A program made the position numbers and the translations under genes. From positions 2,914,001-2,978,000 of the forward strand of contig NZ_CP059572.1 of NCBI RefSeq assembly GCF_019175365.1: 64,000 nucleotides of DNA, given 5' to 3'. Origin of the DNA: Actinomadura graeca. GTDB lineage: Bacteria > Actinomycetota > Actinomycetes > Streptosporangiales > Streptosporangiaceae. The notes below the pieces were generated by a model. The model had not been told where the DNA came from. It saw only the letters and a program-made list of their open reading frames with translations, and searched no databases. Of the stretch, positions 33,501-40,584 are shown piece after piece (position 1 is the stretch's first letter; every line of letters begins with the position of its first letter).

Positions 33501-34112
33501 CTATCGCCCGGCGAGTACCGCCCGCGCGAGCCCGGTGAGGGCGGCGGTGATCTCCGCGGGGGTACGGCCCTGGGCGCGCTGGTGGGCGTAGAGCTCGGAC
33601 GCGAGGGGGGCGAGGAGGACGTCGGCGAGCGTGTCCGGCCCGGGGACGCCCGCGGCGGCCAGCAGCATCCGGACGTGGGCCCGCCAGAACCCGTACGCGC
33701 CGGTCGTCAGCCGCGTCCCGCCCGCCTCGGCGCCGAGGACGAGGTCGATGTGGCCTTCGAGCAGCTCGACCATGGCCGCGTAGAAGGCGGCGAGGCGCTC
33801 GTCCGGCGGCGCGCCGGGGCCGAGGGGCGGGTCACCGCGCAGCAGCCGCTCCTGGAGGCGGCGCTCGTGCTCGTCCAGCAGGGCGAGGGCGATGGAGGTG
33901 GTGTCGGGGTAGCGGCGGTAGAGCGTGCCGCGCCCGACGCCCGCCGCCTTGGCGATGTCGTCCATGGTGACGGCGCGCGGGTCGCCCGCGGCGAAGAGCT
34001 CGGCCGCGGCGTCGAGGACCCGGATCCGGTTGCGGGCGGCGTCGGCGCGCTCCCGCGGGCGGGCGCCTCCGCCCGCCGGACGGCCGGTGAGCAGGTCGGT
34101 GCGGCGTTCCAT
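33501..34112 (-). CDS. TetR-family transcriptional regulator
   Basis: 203 residues. The HTH (about 43-62) reads TMDDIAKAAGVGRGTLYRRY; the rest is the ligand and dimer domain. ATG 34112 follows GGCGGG; the longer open frame upstream runs across the operators and is unlikely. It is divergent from an azoreductase gene, and two matching palindromes lie in between, so it should repress the azoreductase/efflux operon and maybe itself. Confidence 0.9.
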   Translation of the reverse strand: MERRTDLLTGRPAGGGARPRERADAARNRIRVLDAAAELFAAGDPRAVTMDDIAKAAGVGRGTLYRRYPDTTSIALALLDEHERRLQERLLRGDPPLGPGAPPDERLAAFYAAMVELLEGHIDLVLGAEAGGTRLTTGAYGFWRAHVRMLLAAAGVPGPDTLADVLLAPLASELYAHQRAQGRTPAEITAALTGLARAVLAGR

Positions 34113-34139
34113 CCCGCCGACTGTAACCGACACTCCGAT

Positions 34140-34160
34140 AAGTGGACAAGCCGTCCACAT
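34140..34160. promoter_or_regulatory. TetR operator 1 over the -35 of the azoreductase promoter
   Basis: GTGGAC-AAGCC-GTCCAC is a perfect 6-bp interrupted palindrome (34142-34158), flanked by AA and AT. Confidence 0.65.
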
Positions 34161-34172
34161 GCAGGCTAGAGT
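34143..34172 (+). promoter_or_regulatory. Promoter of the azoreductase/SMR operon
   Basis: TGGACA (34143-34148), 18 bases, TAGAGT (34167-34172). Operator 1 covers the -35; operator 2 lies downstream of the expected start near 34179. Confidence 0.55.
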
Positions 34173-34186
34173 CGGCGACGGCACTA

Positions 34187-34207
34187 ACCGGACATCATGT
34201 CCACTTG
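34187..34207. promoter_or_regulatory. TetR operator 2 downstream of the promoter
   Basis: On the minus strand AAGTGGACA-TGAT-GTCCGG, which matches operator 1 (AAGTGGACA-AGCC-GTCCAC). Shared pattern AAGTGGACA-N4-GTCC. Confidence 0.6.
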
Positions 34208-34221
34208 AATGGGGAGGATCC

Positions 34222-34869
34222 ATGACCACGCTGCTGCACCTGGACTCCAGCGCCCGCCGCCGTTCCGTGAGCCGGGAGCTCGGGGACGCCTTCGCCGGCG
34301 CCTGGCGGGAGGCGAACCCGGAGGGCCGCTACGTCCACCGCGACCTGGCGGCCGATCCCGTCCCCTTCATCGGCGAGGCGTGGACGGAGCTGTGCGACCA
34401 CGTCCTGGCCCACGAGATCACCGAGATCGCCCGGTACAAGGAGGCGGTCCGGACGCCGGCCCAGGCCGAGGCGTGGGGGATCGTCGAGCCGCTGCTGGAC
34501 GAGCTGGTCGCCGCCGACGTCGTCCTCATCGCCACGCCGATGTACAACTTCTCCGTCCCCGCGTCGCTCAAGGCGTGGATCGACCAGGTCACGTTCCCGC
34601 GGATGTCGCTGGCCGGGCGGCGGTTCGTCATCGCCTCCGCGCGCGGCGGCTCGTACAAGCCCGGCGCGCCCCGCGAGCCCTACGACCACCAGGAGCGGTT
34701 CCTGCGCGACTTCATCGCCGGGCATTTCGGGGTGCAGGACGTGGCGGCGGTGGCCGCCGAGCTGGTCAACAGCCGCCTCGACCCGGCGCTGGAGCGGCTG
34801 CGGGCCGTCCACGAGCAGTCGTACGCGGACGCGCTGCGGACGGCGCGCACGCTCGGGGGCGGGTACTGA
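34222..34869 (+). CDS. azoR: FMN-dependent NADH-azoreductase
   Basis: 215 residues, flavodoxin-like fold. The FMN-binding region has LHLDSSARRRSVSREL near the start, TPMYNFSVPASLKAWIDQV (about 112-130) and a loop SARGGSY. AzoR enzymes reduce quinones and azo or nitro compounds with NADH. ATG 34222 follows GGGGAGG. It is coupled to a small efflux gene, so the pair fits detoxification of aromatic or quinone compounds sensed by the TetR protein. Confidence 0.92.
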   Translation: MTTLLHLDSSARRRSVSRELGDAFAGAWREANPEGRYVHRDLAADPVPFIGEAWTELCDHVLAHEITEIARYKEAVRTPAQAEAWGIVEPLLDELVAADVVLIATPMYNFSVPASLKAWIDQVTFPRMSLAGRRFVIASARGGSYKPGAPREPYDHQERFLRDFIAGHFGVQDVAAVAAELVNSRLDPALERLRAVHEQSYADALRTARTLGGGY

Positions 34870-35189
34870 TGGGCTGGGCCGTGCTCGGGCTGGCGGGGCT
34901 CGTCGAGATCGCCTTCTCGCAGAGCATCCGCCCGACGGAGAACTTCACCCGCCCGCTGCCCACGCTCGCCTGCTTCGCGCTCGGCGCCCTCTCGATCTAC
35001 CTGCTGTCGCACGCGATGCGCACGCTGCCGGTCGGCACCGCGTACGCGGTGTTCACCGGGATCGGCGCGGTCGGCGCCATCGCGCTCGGCGTCGTGGTGC
35101 AGAAGGACCCGGTCACGGCGGGACGGGCGGCGGCGCTCGGCCTGATCATCGCCGGGATCGTCCTCGCCCGCGCCACCAATCCGGAGTGA
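34869..35189 (+). CDS. Small multidrug resistance (SMR) efflux protein
   Basis: 106 residues with four membrane helices. The membrane glutamate of the SMR family is in LAGLVEIAFSQSI (about residue 12), and later motifs are GTAYAVFTGIGAVG and LIIAGIVLARAT. ATG 34869 overlaps the azoreductase stop. SMR pumps work as dimers and export cationic drugs or guanidinium; the partner chain must be itself or lie elsewhere. Confidence 0.9.
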   Translation: MGWAVLGLAGLVEIAFSQSIRPTENFTRPLPTLACFALGALSIYLLSHAMRTLPVGTAYAVFTGIGAVGAIALGVVVQKDPVTAGRAAALGLIIAGIVLARATNPE

Positions 35190-35252
35190 CGGCGGCCCCC
35201 TCGTCCTACCGGCGGGTAGCCCGGCGGCGGCCGCCGGGGTTACCGTTCTGCG

Positions 35253-36188
35253 ATGCGGCGACTCCTGTGCCTGGCGCTGGCGGGCGGCCTCGTCCTGGCG
35301 GGCTGCGAGGGCCCGGGATCCGGGGGCGCCGGACGGCCGGACGGCGGGCGGCCCGCCGAGATCGACGGCATCCCGACAGGCGCGGGTACGCACAAGCGGA
35401 AGCTGGACGTCGGCACCATCGGGCACCGCGAGTACCTGCTGCACGTGCCGCCCGCGGTGGCGGACGGGAAGTGGCGGGACGGCAGGCCCGCCGACCCGCC
35501 CGCGCTCGTCGTCGCGCTGCACGGCGGGCTCGCCACCATGGGGCGGATGCGCGAGCTGACCGGCTTCGACGCCCTCGCCGACGGGAAGGGCTTCCTGGCC
35601 GCCTACCCCGACGGGTTCATGACGACCTGGAACGCCGGGGACTGCTGCGGCCCGGCGAAGATCGGGCACGTCGACGACGTCGGCTTCCTGAGCCGCATGA
35701 TCGGCGAGCTGACCCGCGCGGGGCTCGCCGACCCGCGCCGCGTGTACGTCGCCGGATTCTCCAACGGCGCGGGGATGGCCTACCGGCTGGCCTGCGAGCG
35801 GCCCGCCGAGGTCGCGGCGATCGGGGTGGTCGAGGGGGCGCTGGCGACCCGCTGCGACCCGCGCCGCCCCGTCTCGGTGATGATCTTCCACGGGACGGCC
35901 GACCGGAGCGTCCCGTTCGACGGCGGGGGACGGCGCGACATCGACGACGGGCGGCCGTTCCCGCCCGTGTCGTCCGCCGTCGGCTTCTGGCGCAAGGTCG
36001 GGGGCCTGCCCGCACCGGACCGGAGGGTGCGCTCCCGCGTCCGCGGCGCCGAGTGCGGCGGCACGGGCAAGGGGCGCGGCGGCGCGGAGGTGGTCTTCTG
36101 CCGGATCGACGGCGGGGGGCACTCCTGGCCGTCCGGGGCGGCCGCGGCGCTGTGGGACTTCTTCGCCGCGCACCCGCGTGACCGCTGA
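35253..36188 (+). CDS. Secreted lipoprotein esterase, PHB depolymerase-like
   Basis: 311 residues. Signal peptide with lipobox LAGC (Cys about 18). An alpha/beta hydrolase of the polyhydroxybutyrate depolymerase/feruloyl esterase group: oxyanion region VVALHGGLA, nucleophile in AGFSNGAGMAY, aspartate in HGTADRSVPF, histidine in GGGHSWP. It resembles mycobacterial LpqC. It likely cleaves an ester outside the cell; the substrate is unknown. ATG 35253 has no strong binding site (TACCGTTCTGCG upstream, where TACCGT may be a -10). Confidence 0.87.
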   Translation: MRRLLCLALAGGLVLAGCEGPGSGGAGRPDGGRPAEIDGIPTGAGTHKRKLDVGTIGHREYLLHVPPAVADGKWRDGRPADPPALVVALHGGLATMGRMRELTGFDALADGKGFLAAYPDGFMTTWNAGDCCGPAKIGHVDDVGFLSRMIGELTRAGLADPRRVYVAGFSNGAGMAYRLACERPAEVAAIGVVEGALATRCDPRRPVSVMIFHGTADRSVPFDGGGRRDIDDGRPFPPVSSAVGFWRKVGGLPAPDRRVRSRVRGAECGGTGKGRGGAEVVFCRIDGGGHSWPSGAAAALWDFFAAHPRDR

Positions 36189-36196
36189 CCGCCAAG

Positions 36197-36215
36197 ATAT
36201 GAGATCTTTTCATAT
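36197..36215. promoter_or_regulatory. A/T-rich palindrome ATATGA-N7-TCATAT
   Basis: Six-base arms around GATCTTT, in a genome where such runs are rare. It covers the expected -35 of the downstream promoter (-10 at 36223), so it looks like a repressor or activator site. Confidence 0.55.
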
Positions 36216-36222
36216 TTACCGC

Positions 36223-36228
36223 TAGGCT
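36223..36228 (+). promoter_or_regulatory. -10 of a probable leaderless promoter
   Basis: TAGGCT, six bases before GTG 36235. Confidence 0.45.
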
Positions 36229-36234
36229 GGCGGG

Positions 36235-37428
36235 GTGACCGCCATGACCCTCCGGGACCGCTACGACACCGCGACCCGCGGCCTTGAGGCGCCGCTCGCC
36301 GTCGTCGACCTGGCCGCCCTCCGCGCGAACGCCGCCGGGCTCGTCCGCCGCGCCGCCGGAAAGCCCATCCGGGTGGCGAGCAAGTCGGTGCGCTGCCGCG
36401 CCGTCCTCGACGAGGTCCTCGCCATGGACGGGTTCGCCGGGATCATGGCGTTCACCCTCCCCGAGGCGCTCTGGCTGGTTCGGGAGAAGGTGACCGGCGA
36501 CGTCCTCGTCGCCTACCCCACCACCGACCGCACGGCGCTGGCCGCCCTCGCCGCGGACCCCGCCGCCGCCCGCGCGATCACGCTGACCGCCGACTCCCCC
36601 GCGCACCTGGACCTGATCGAGGACGCCGCCGGCGCCCACCCGATCCGGGTGTGCATCGACATCGACGCCTCCTACCGCCCGCTCGGCGGCCGCGTCAGGA
36701 TCGGCGCCCTGCGCTCCCCGCTGCACACGCCCGCGGACGTCCGCGCCCTCGTCGAGCGGATCCTCGCGCGCCCGTCCCTCGCCCTCGTCGGGCTGATGGC
36801 CTACGAGTCGCAGATCGCCGGGGTCGGGGACCTCCCGCCCGGCCGTCCCGCCCGCGCGCTCGCCATCCGCGCCATGCAGCGCCGGTCCAGGATCGAGCTG
36901 GCCCGGCGCCGCGCCGCGATCGTCCAGGCCGTCCGCGACCTCACCGACCTGGAGTTCGTCAACGGCGGCGGCACCGGCAGCGTCGAGTCGACCGCCGCCG
37001 AGCGCGCCGTCACCGAGGTCGCCGCCGGGTCGGGGCTCTACCACCCGCACCTGTTCGACCAGTACTCGGGCTTCACCGGACGGCCCGCCGCGCTGTTCGC
37101 GCTGCCCGTCGTCCGCCGCCCCCGCCCCGGCACCGTCACCTGCCTCGGCGGCGGCTACCTCGCCTCCGGCCCCGCCGACGACGCCCGGCTGCCCCAGCCC
37201 TACCTCCCGGCCGGGCTGGGCTACGACCCCGACGAGGGCGCGGGCGAGGTGCAGACCCCGCTGCTCGGCCGCGCCGCCGACCTGCTGGACCTCGGCGACC
37301 GCGTCTGGTTCCGGCACACCAAGGCCGGCGAGCTGTGCGAGCGGTTCGCCGCGCTGCACCTCATCGACGGCGACCGGTTCGTCCGGACCGTCCCCACCTA
37401 CCGCGGCGAAGGCCACACGTTCCTCTGA
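36235..37428 (+). CDS. Amino acid deaminase/aldolase (alanine racemase-like PLP fold)
   Basis: 397 residues. The N-terminal alanine-racemase fold has the PLP lysine in GKPIRVASKSVRC (about 49), and FVNGGGTGSVESTA is the phosphate-binding glycine loop. The C-terminal domain ends with DRVWFRHTKAGELCERF, where H and C probably bind zinc as in D-threonine aldolase and D-serine dehydratase relatives. The true substrate, perhaps a D-3-hydroxy amino acid, cannot be read from sequence. It starts at GTG 36235, likely leaderless, below an A/T-rich palindrome. Confidence 0.85.
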   Translation: MTAMTLRDRYDTATRGLEAPLAVVDLAALRANAAGLVRRAAGKPIRVASKSVRCRAVLDEVLAMDGFAGIMAFTLPEALWLVREKVTGDVLVAYPTTDRTALAALAADPAAARAITLTADSPAHLDLIEDAAGAHPIRVCIDIDASYRPLGGRVRIGALRSPLHTPADVRALVERILARPSLALVGLMAYESQIAGVGDLPPGRPARALAIRAMQRRSRIELARRRAAIVQAVRDLTDLEFVNGGGTGSVESTAAERAVTEVAAGSGLYHPHLFDQYSGFTGRPAALFALPVVRRPRPGTVTCLGGGYLASGPADDARLPQPYLPAGLGYDPDEGAGEVQTPLLGRAADLLDLGDRVWFRHTKAGELCERFAALHLIDGDRFVRTVPTYRGEGHTFL

Positions 37429-37440
37429 CGCCCGGGCGGC

Positions 37441-37446
37441 TAGGTT
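37441..37446 (+). promoter_or_regulatory. -10 of a probable leaderless promoter
   Basis: TAGGTT, seven bases before ATG 37454. Confidence 0.45.
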
Positions 37447-37453
37447 GGGGCGC

Positions 37454-38122
37454 ATGAGCGACACTCCCCTGATCAGTGTCCGCGGCGAGGCCGTCCTTGA
37501 GGTCGAGCCGGAGATCGCCCGGTTGTCGGTGTACGTCCAGTCGCAGGAGAACGACAGGCGCGCCGCGCTGGACCGGCTCGTCGAGCGCAACCAGCAGTGC
37601 CTGGACCTCGTCAGGTCCTACGGCGACGCGGTCGAGAAGCTGGAGACCGGCGGCCTGTCCATCACCCCGCTGCTGCGGCACCGCCGCCGCGAGGGCGACG
37701 TCCGCGCCTACCAGGGCACCACCTGGATCAAGGTCACGGTGAGCGACTTCGCGGTGCTCGGCGAGCTGGTGACGCGGCTCGGCGACCTGGAGCGCACCGC
37801 CGTCAACGGCCCCGAGTGGGCGCTGCGCCGCGACAGCGAGGTCTACGCGCGGGCCGCCCGCCAGGCCGCGCACGAGGCCGTGGCCCGCGCCCGCAGCTAC
37901 GCCGAGGCGCTCGGCGCCCGCCTCACCGGCCTCGTCGAGCTCGCGGACGAGGGCCTCACCAGCACCGACGCCGGAGGGCCGGTCACGCTGGCCGCCGCGT
38001 ACGGCGCCGTGCCCGGCTCGGCCCCGGACCAGCCCGAGGCGATCGACCTGCAACCGGCTTCACAGATCGTCCGCGCCGCCGTGGAGGCCCGCTTCACCGC
38101 CACCGCGCCCGCGCTGGACTGA
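37454..38122 (+). CDS. SIMPL (DUF541) domain protein
   Basis: 222 residues. SIMPL signatures: ISVRGEAVLEVEPEIARLSV at the start, VEKLETGGLSITPLL and a late AARQAAHEAVARARSYAEALG. Most family members are exported, yet no signal peptide is present here, so this one seems cytoplasmic. Family function is poorly defined (linked to signalling and oxidative stress in other bacteria). The start is ATG 37454, likely leaderless. Confidence 0.85.
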   Translation: MSDTPLISVRGEAVLEVEPEIARLSVYVQSQENDRRAALDRLVERNQQCLDLVRSYGDAVEKLETGGLSITPLLRHRRREGDVRAYQGTTWIKVTVSDFAVLGELVTRLGDLERTAVNGPEWALRRDSEVYARAARQAAHEAVARARSYAEALGARLTGLVELADEGLTSTDAGGPVTLAAAYGAVPGSAPDQPEAIDLQPASQIVRAAVEARFTATAPALD

Positions 38123-38153
38123 ACGGGCCCGCGCCCGTCCCCGTACTGAGGAC

Positions 38154-38429
38154 GTGGGACCAACGGACTGCGGCGCCTACCGTCTCGGCCTCGGCGTCTA
38201 CGCCCTCGGGCGGCTCGCCGGCGCCGAGGCCGACGCGCTGTCGGACCACCTGACCGGCTGCCCGCGGTGCCGCGCCGAGCTGGCCGAGCTGCGCGGCGTC
38301 GCCGACGTGCTCGCGCGGACCCTCCCGGTACGGCGGACCGCCACACGGGGGACACGCGCCGCCGAGCGGTCGACCAGGCTCAGCGGCGTCTGCGCCTACG
38401 GCGCCAGAGGACGAGGGCGGTCACGGTGA
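38154..38429 (+). CDS. Zinc-finger (zf-HC2) anti-sigma-like protein without membrane anchor
   Basis: 91 residues. The N-terminal part matches the anti-sigma zinc domain: LGVYALGRLAGAEADALSDH then HLTGCPRCRAELAEL, giving the H-x3-C-x2-C site. No membrane helix follows; the protein ends in an Arg/Gly-rich tail. The last 50 bases overlap the 3' end of the convergent DUF3618 gene. No sigma factor gene is next to it, so it may be a soluble anti-sigma factor or a truncated remnant. Confidence 0.6.
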   Translation: MGPTDCGAYRLGLGVYALGRLAGAEADALSDHLTGCPRCRAELAELRGVADVLARTLPVRRTATRGTRAAERSTRLSGVCAYGARGRGRSR

Positions 38430-38691
38430 CCGCCGCGCCGACCCCCGCGAGCAGCAGCCGCTTGTCGAGCTGACCCGGCCCGCCCTCGCCGTCGTCGCCG
38501 TCGTCCTGCACGATCGACCGGGCGGCCCGCACGACCTGGGCGGCCTCCTCCTTCAGCCGTTCGGCACCGCGGTGCGCGACGTTCCGCGGGTTGACCCGGT
38601 CGGCGAGCTCGTCGATCGTGCGGGCGAGCTCCAGCCGGGTCCGCTCGATCTCCCGCTCCAGCGCCTCCGGGTCGCGGGCCCTGTCAGCCAT
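38380..38691 (-). CDS. DUF3618 membrane-tail protein
   Basis: 103 residues. The DUF3618 block lies at the start: DPEALEREIERTRLELARTI and DELADRVNPRNV. A linker of acidic residues leads to one membrane helix (about 79-97) and a run of seven arginines at the C terminus. Usually found with phage-shock or envelope-stress genes; function unknown. ATG 38691 is the start; the frame overlaps the end of the zf-HC2 gene. Confidence 0.82.
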   Translation of the reverse strand: MADRARDPEALEREIERTRLELARTIDELADRVNPRNVAHRGAERLKEEAAQVVRAARSIVQDDGDDGEGGPGQLDKRLLLAGVGAAVTVTALVLWRRRRRRR

Positions 38692-38824
38692 GCCGTGTCC
38701 TATCGTGTCGGGCGACGCATGATCCGAACAGTCTTGCAGGTCTTCCCCCGCGGCGCCCGTCCGCACCGGCCACCGTCCCGAGCGGTACCGTTGGATCCAC
38801 CAACCGAGCGAAAGGCGGAACAGG

Positions 38825-39292
38825 GTGTCCGAGCGGCTTCAGCCGGGCGACGTCGCCCCCGATTTCGAGCTTCCCGACGCGGACGCCTCCCCGGTGTCGC
38901 TGGCCTCGCTGCGCGGGAAGCGCGTGATCCTCTACTTCTACCCGGCGGCCATGACGCCCGGCTGCACGAAGGAGTCGGTCGACTTCCAGAGCAGCCTCGC
39001 CGACCTGGAGGCCGCCGGCGCCACCGTCGTCGGCGTCTCCCCCGACGCGCCCGCCAAGCTCGCCAAGTTCCGCGAGAAGGAGGGCCTCAGCTTCCCCCTC
39101 CTGTCCGACCCCGGCACCGAGGTCCTGCGGGCCTACGGCGCGTACGGTGAGAAGAAGCTGTACGGCAAGGTGGTCGTCGGCGTGATCCGCTCCACCTTCA
39201 TCATCGACCCGGAGGGCAAGGTCGAGAAGGCGTACTACAACGTGAAGGCCACCGGCCACGTAGAGCGCCTCCGCCGGGACCTCGCCGTCTAG
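38825..39292 (+). CDS. bcp: Thioredoxin-dependent thiol peroxidase (peroxiredoxin Q/Bcp)
   Basis: 155 residues. The peroxidatic cysteine is in YPAAMTPGCTKES (about 47). The resolving cysteine five residues later, present in many Bcp proteins (CTxExC), is absent here, so resolution must use another thiol (1-Cys type). It reduces hydroperoxides using thioredoxin. GTG 38825 has a poor binding site (GGCGGAACAGG). Confidence 0.92.
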   Translation: MSERLQPGDVAPDFELPDADASPVSLASLRGKRVILYFYPAAMTPGCTKESVDFQSSLADLEAAGATVVGVSPDAPAKLAKFREKEGLSFPLLSDPGTEVLRAYGAYGEKKLYGKVVVGVIRSTFIIDPEGKVEKAYYNVKATGHVERLRRDLAV

Positions 39293-39330
39293 GGGGAACG
39301 CCGGGGGTTTTCGGGACGCGGCGCTCCTGC

Positions 39331-39351
39331 GTGCGGGCGGGGAACTCGAAC
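39331..39351. repeat. Partial copy of the tRNA-Leu 3' end (att-like)
   Basis: GTGCGGGCGGGG (39331-39342) is identical to 40329-40340 at the 3' end of tRNA-Leu(TAG); after a small mismatch (AA against GGA) CTCGAACCC also matches. There is no tRNA body next to it. This looks like the far attachment site of an element that used the tRNA 3' end. Confidence 0.55.
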
Positions 39352-39656
39352 CCGCCCGACCGGGCGTACGACTCGACACCTCCGGACCGAGCACGACCGG
39401 CGGCCTCTCGTCGTCTTCGGGCCGGACGTCTCCCGATGACGGGTCGCCTGGAGGGGGACGGTGATGCGGCCGGGCCGGTCCCGTGCCCGTCACCGTCGCC
39501 CCCACCAGGCCCAATAACGAGACGCTCCGTTCCTACGCCGGTCGATTGTCGTTTTGGCCGCGGTCTGCCGCAGCCCCGGGAATCACATCCGGGCAGTGGT
39601 CAAACCAGCTGCGGCAGATCCGCAGATCGCCTGCCCTGCCCGCATACGCATCAGCG
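39352..39656. other. About 300 bases without a supported gene, atypical composition
   Basis: Contains A/T-richer stretches (CAATAACGAGACG, GATTGTCGTTTTGG) and no frame with binding site and codon bias. It lies inside the segment bounded by the tRNA-Leu repeats. Confidence 0.4.
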
Positions 39657-40049
39657 TCAGGGGATGCTGAGGTGGAAGGAGGTGTCCAGCATGGCCGCGT
39701 TGTAGGCCCAGGAGTAGACCGTCACGGTGTCGGTCCTGCTATGGCAGGTGCCGGTCGGGCCCGCGACGACCCCGAGAATGGCCCGCGAGCTTCCTGGAGT
39801 GGCCAGGACCACGGCGTTGCCCAGCTTGATGTCGCTGCCGACCTGGACGCAGTAGCTGCCGGTGCCCGCCTTGTAGCTGGAGACGATGTTCTTGCCGTGC
39901 TCCAGGGTTCCGTTGGCGCGGACGGAGGCCGCGGCCCGGGCGTAAGGGGCGTCGCTGTCGGCCAGGGCGGCGCCGGCCGGGAGCGTGACGGCGGTGGCGG
40001 CGGCCGCCGCTGTGGCGAGCAGTTTCGTGGTGAAGCGAAGTGCGGACAT
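39657..40049 (-). CDS. Small secreted protein of unknown function
   Basis: 130 residues. A clear signal peptide (KLLATAAAAATAVTLPAG, cleavage probably after ALA at about residue 30). The mature part has two cysteines (in SYCVQVG and TGTCHSR), likely a disulfide, and short beta-type stretches. No family recognised. GGAAGGATCC precedes ATG 40049. It is the only gene in the segment between the tRNA-Leu repeats. Confidence 0.7.
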   Translation of the reverse strand: MSALRFTTKLLATAAAAATAVTLPAGAALADSDAPYARAAASVRANGTLEHGKNIVSSYKAGTGSYCVQVGSDIKLGNAVVLATPGSSRAILGVVAGPTGTCHSRTDTVTVYSWAYNAAMLDTSFHLSIP

Positions 40050-40107
40050 GCGGGATCCTTCCCAGTCGTCCCCGGAATCGGGGGGCTCGGCCCGTAGGGC
40101 ACTTTAA

Positions 40108-40141
40108 TTACTAGCTGTCATAGGTGATGAACAGCTAGTAA
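40108..40141. promoter_or_regulatory. 11-bp perfect inverted repeat upstream of the secreted-protein gene
   Basis: TTACTAGCTGT (40108-40118) and ACAGCTAGTAA (40131-40141) around 12 bases. It is A/T-rich and lies 58 bases before the start codon of the leftward gene. An operator is likely; a hairpin at the edge of an inserted element is the alternative. Confidence 0.55.
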
Positions 40142-40329
40142 CTCCTGGGTGACGCCGACGCGTACCGCTCGCCATCCACAGATCGGTGGTCAGGTAACAG
40201 AGTCCACAGGTACCGCGCTGGACCACGTGTGCCTCATGACACTTCGTCAGCGCCGCCGGACGGGCGGTGGAGTATCAACGGGCCCCAGCGCCACGGGGGC
40301 GGGGCAGCACCGGTACATGTTCGGACGGG

Positions 40330-40413
40330 TGCGGGCGGGGGGACTCGAACCCCCACGGTGTCGCCACCAACAGGACCTAAACCTGCCGCGTATACCTACT
40401 TCGCCACGCCCGC
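40330..40413 (-). tRNA. tRNA-Leu, anticodon TAG
   Basis: 84 bases. Acceptor stem GCGGGCG (40413-40407) pairs with CGCCCGC (40337-40331), discriminator A at 40330. The anticodon loop is TTTAGGT within GCAGG-loop-CCTGT, giving TAG for CUA codons; a long variable arm follows, as in class II tRNAs, then the T arm with GGTTCGAGTCC. The CCA end is not encoded (ACCC follows). Confidence 0.95.
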
Positions 40414-40439
40414 CGGCGCTCCGCGAAGGGAGCCGGTCC

Positions 40440-40445
40440 AGCTTA
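40440..40445 (-). promoter_or_regulatory. -10 of the tRNA-Leu gene
   Basis: Minus-strand TAAGCT, 26 bases before the mature 5' end. Confidence 0.4.
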
Positions 40446-40584
40446 GCGTCCCGGCCCGCCCGGACGCGGGGCGATTTTCGGGCCCGCCCCGAACCGCGGT
40501 ATGTGAAAAAACGCCGCCTGCGCCGCCGGGGCGCGGCGTCCTACCCTGGGTTGGTCCGCCCGTGCCGGAGCGGGTGGTGTCGCC

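Noticed and set aside
39331..39420. A second tRNA gene beside bcp
   Set aside because: Only the 3'-end block matches; the T loop has a wrong base at position 61 and no anticodon or D arm can be folded upstream. It is better read as an att-like remnant.
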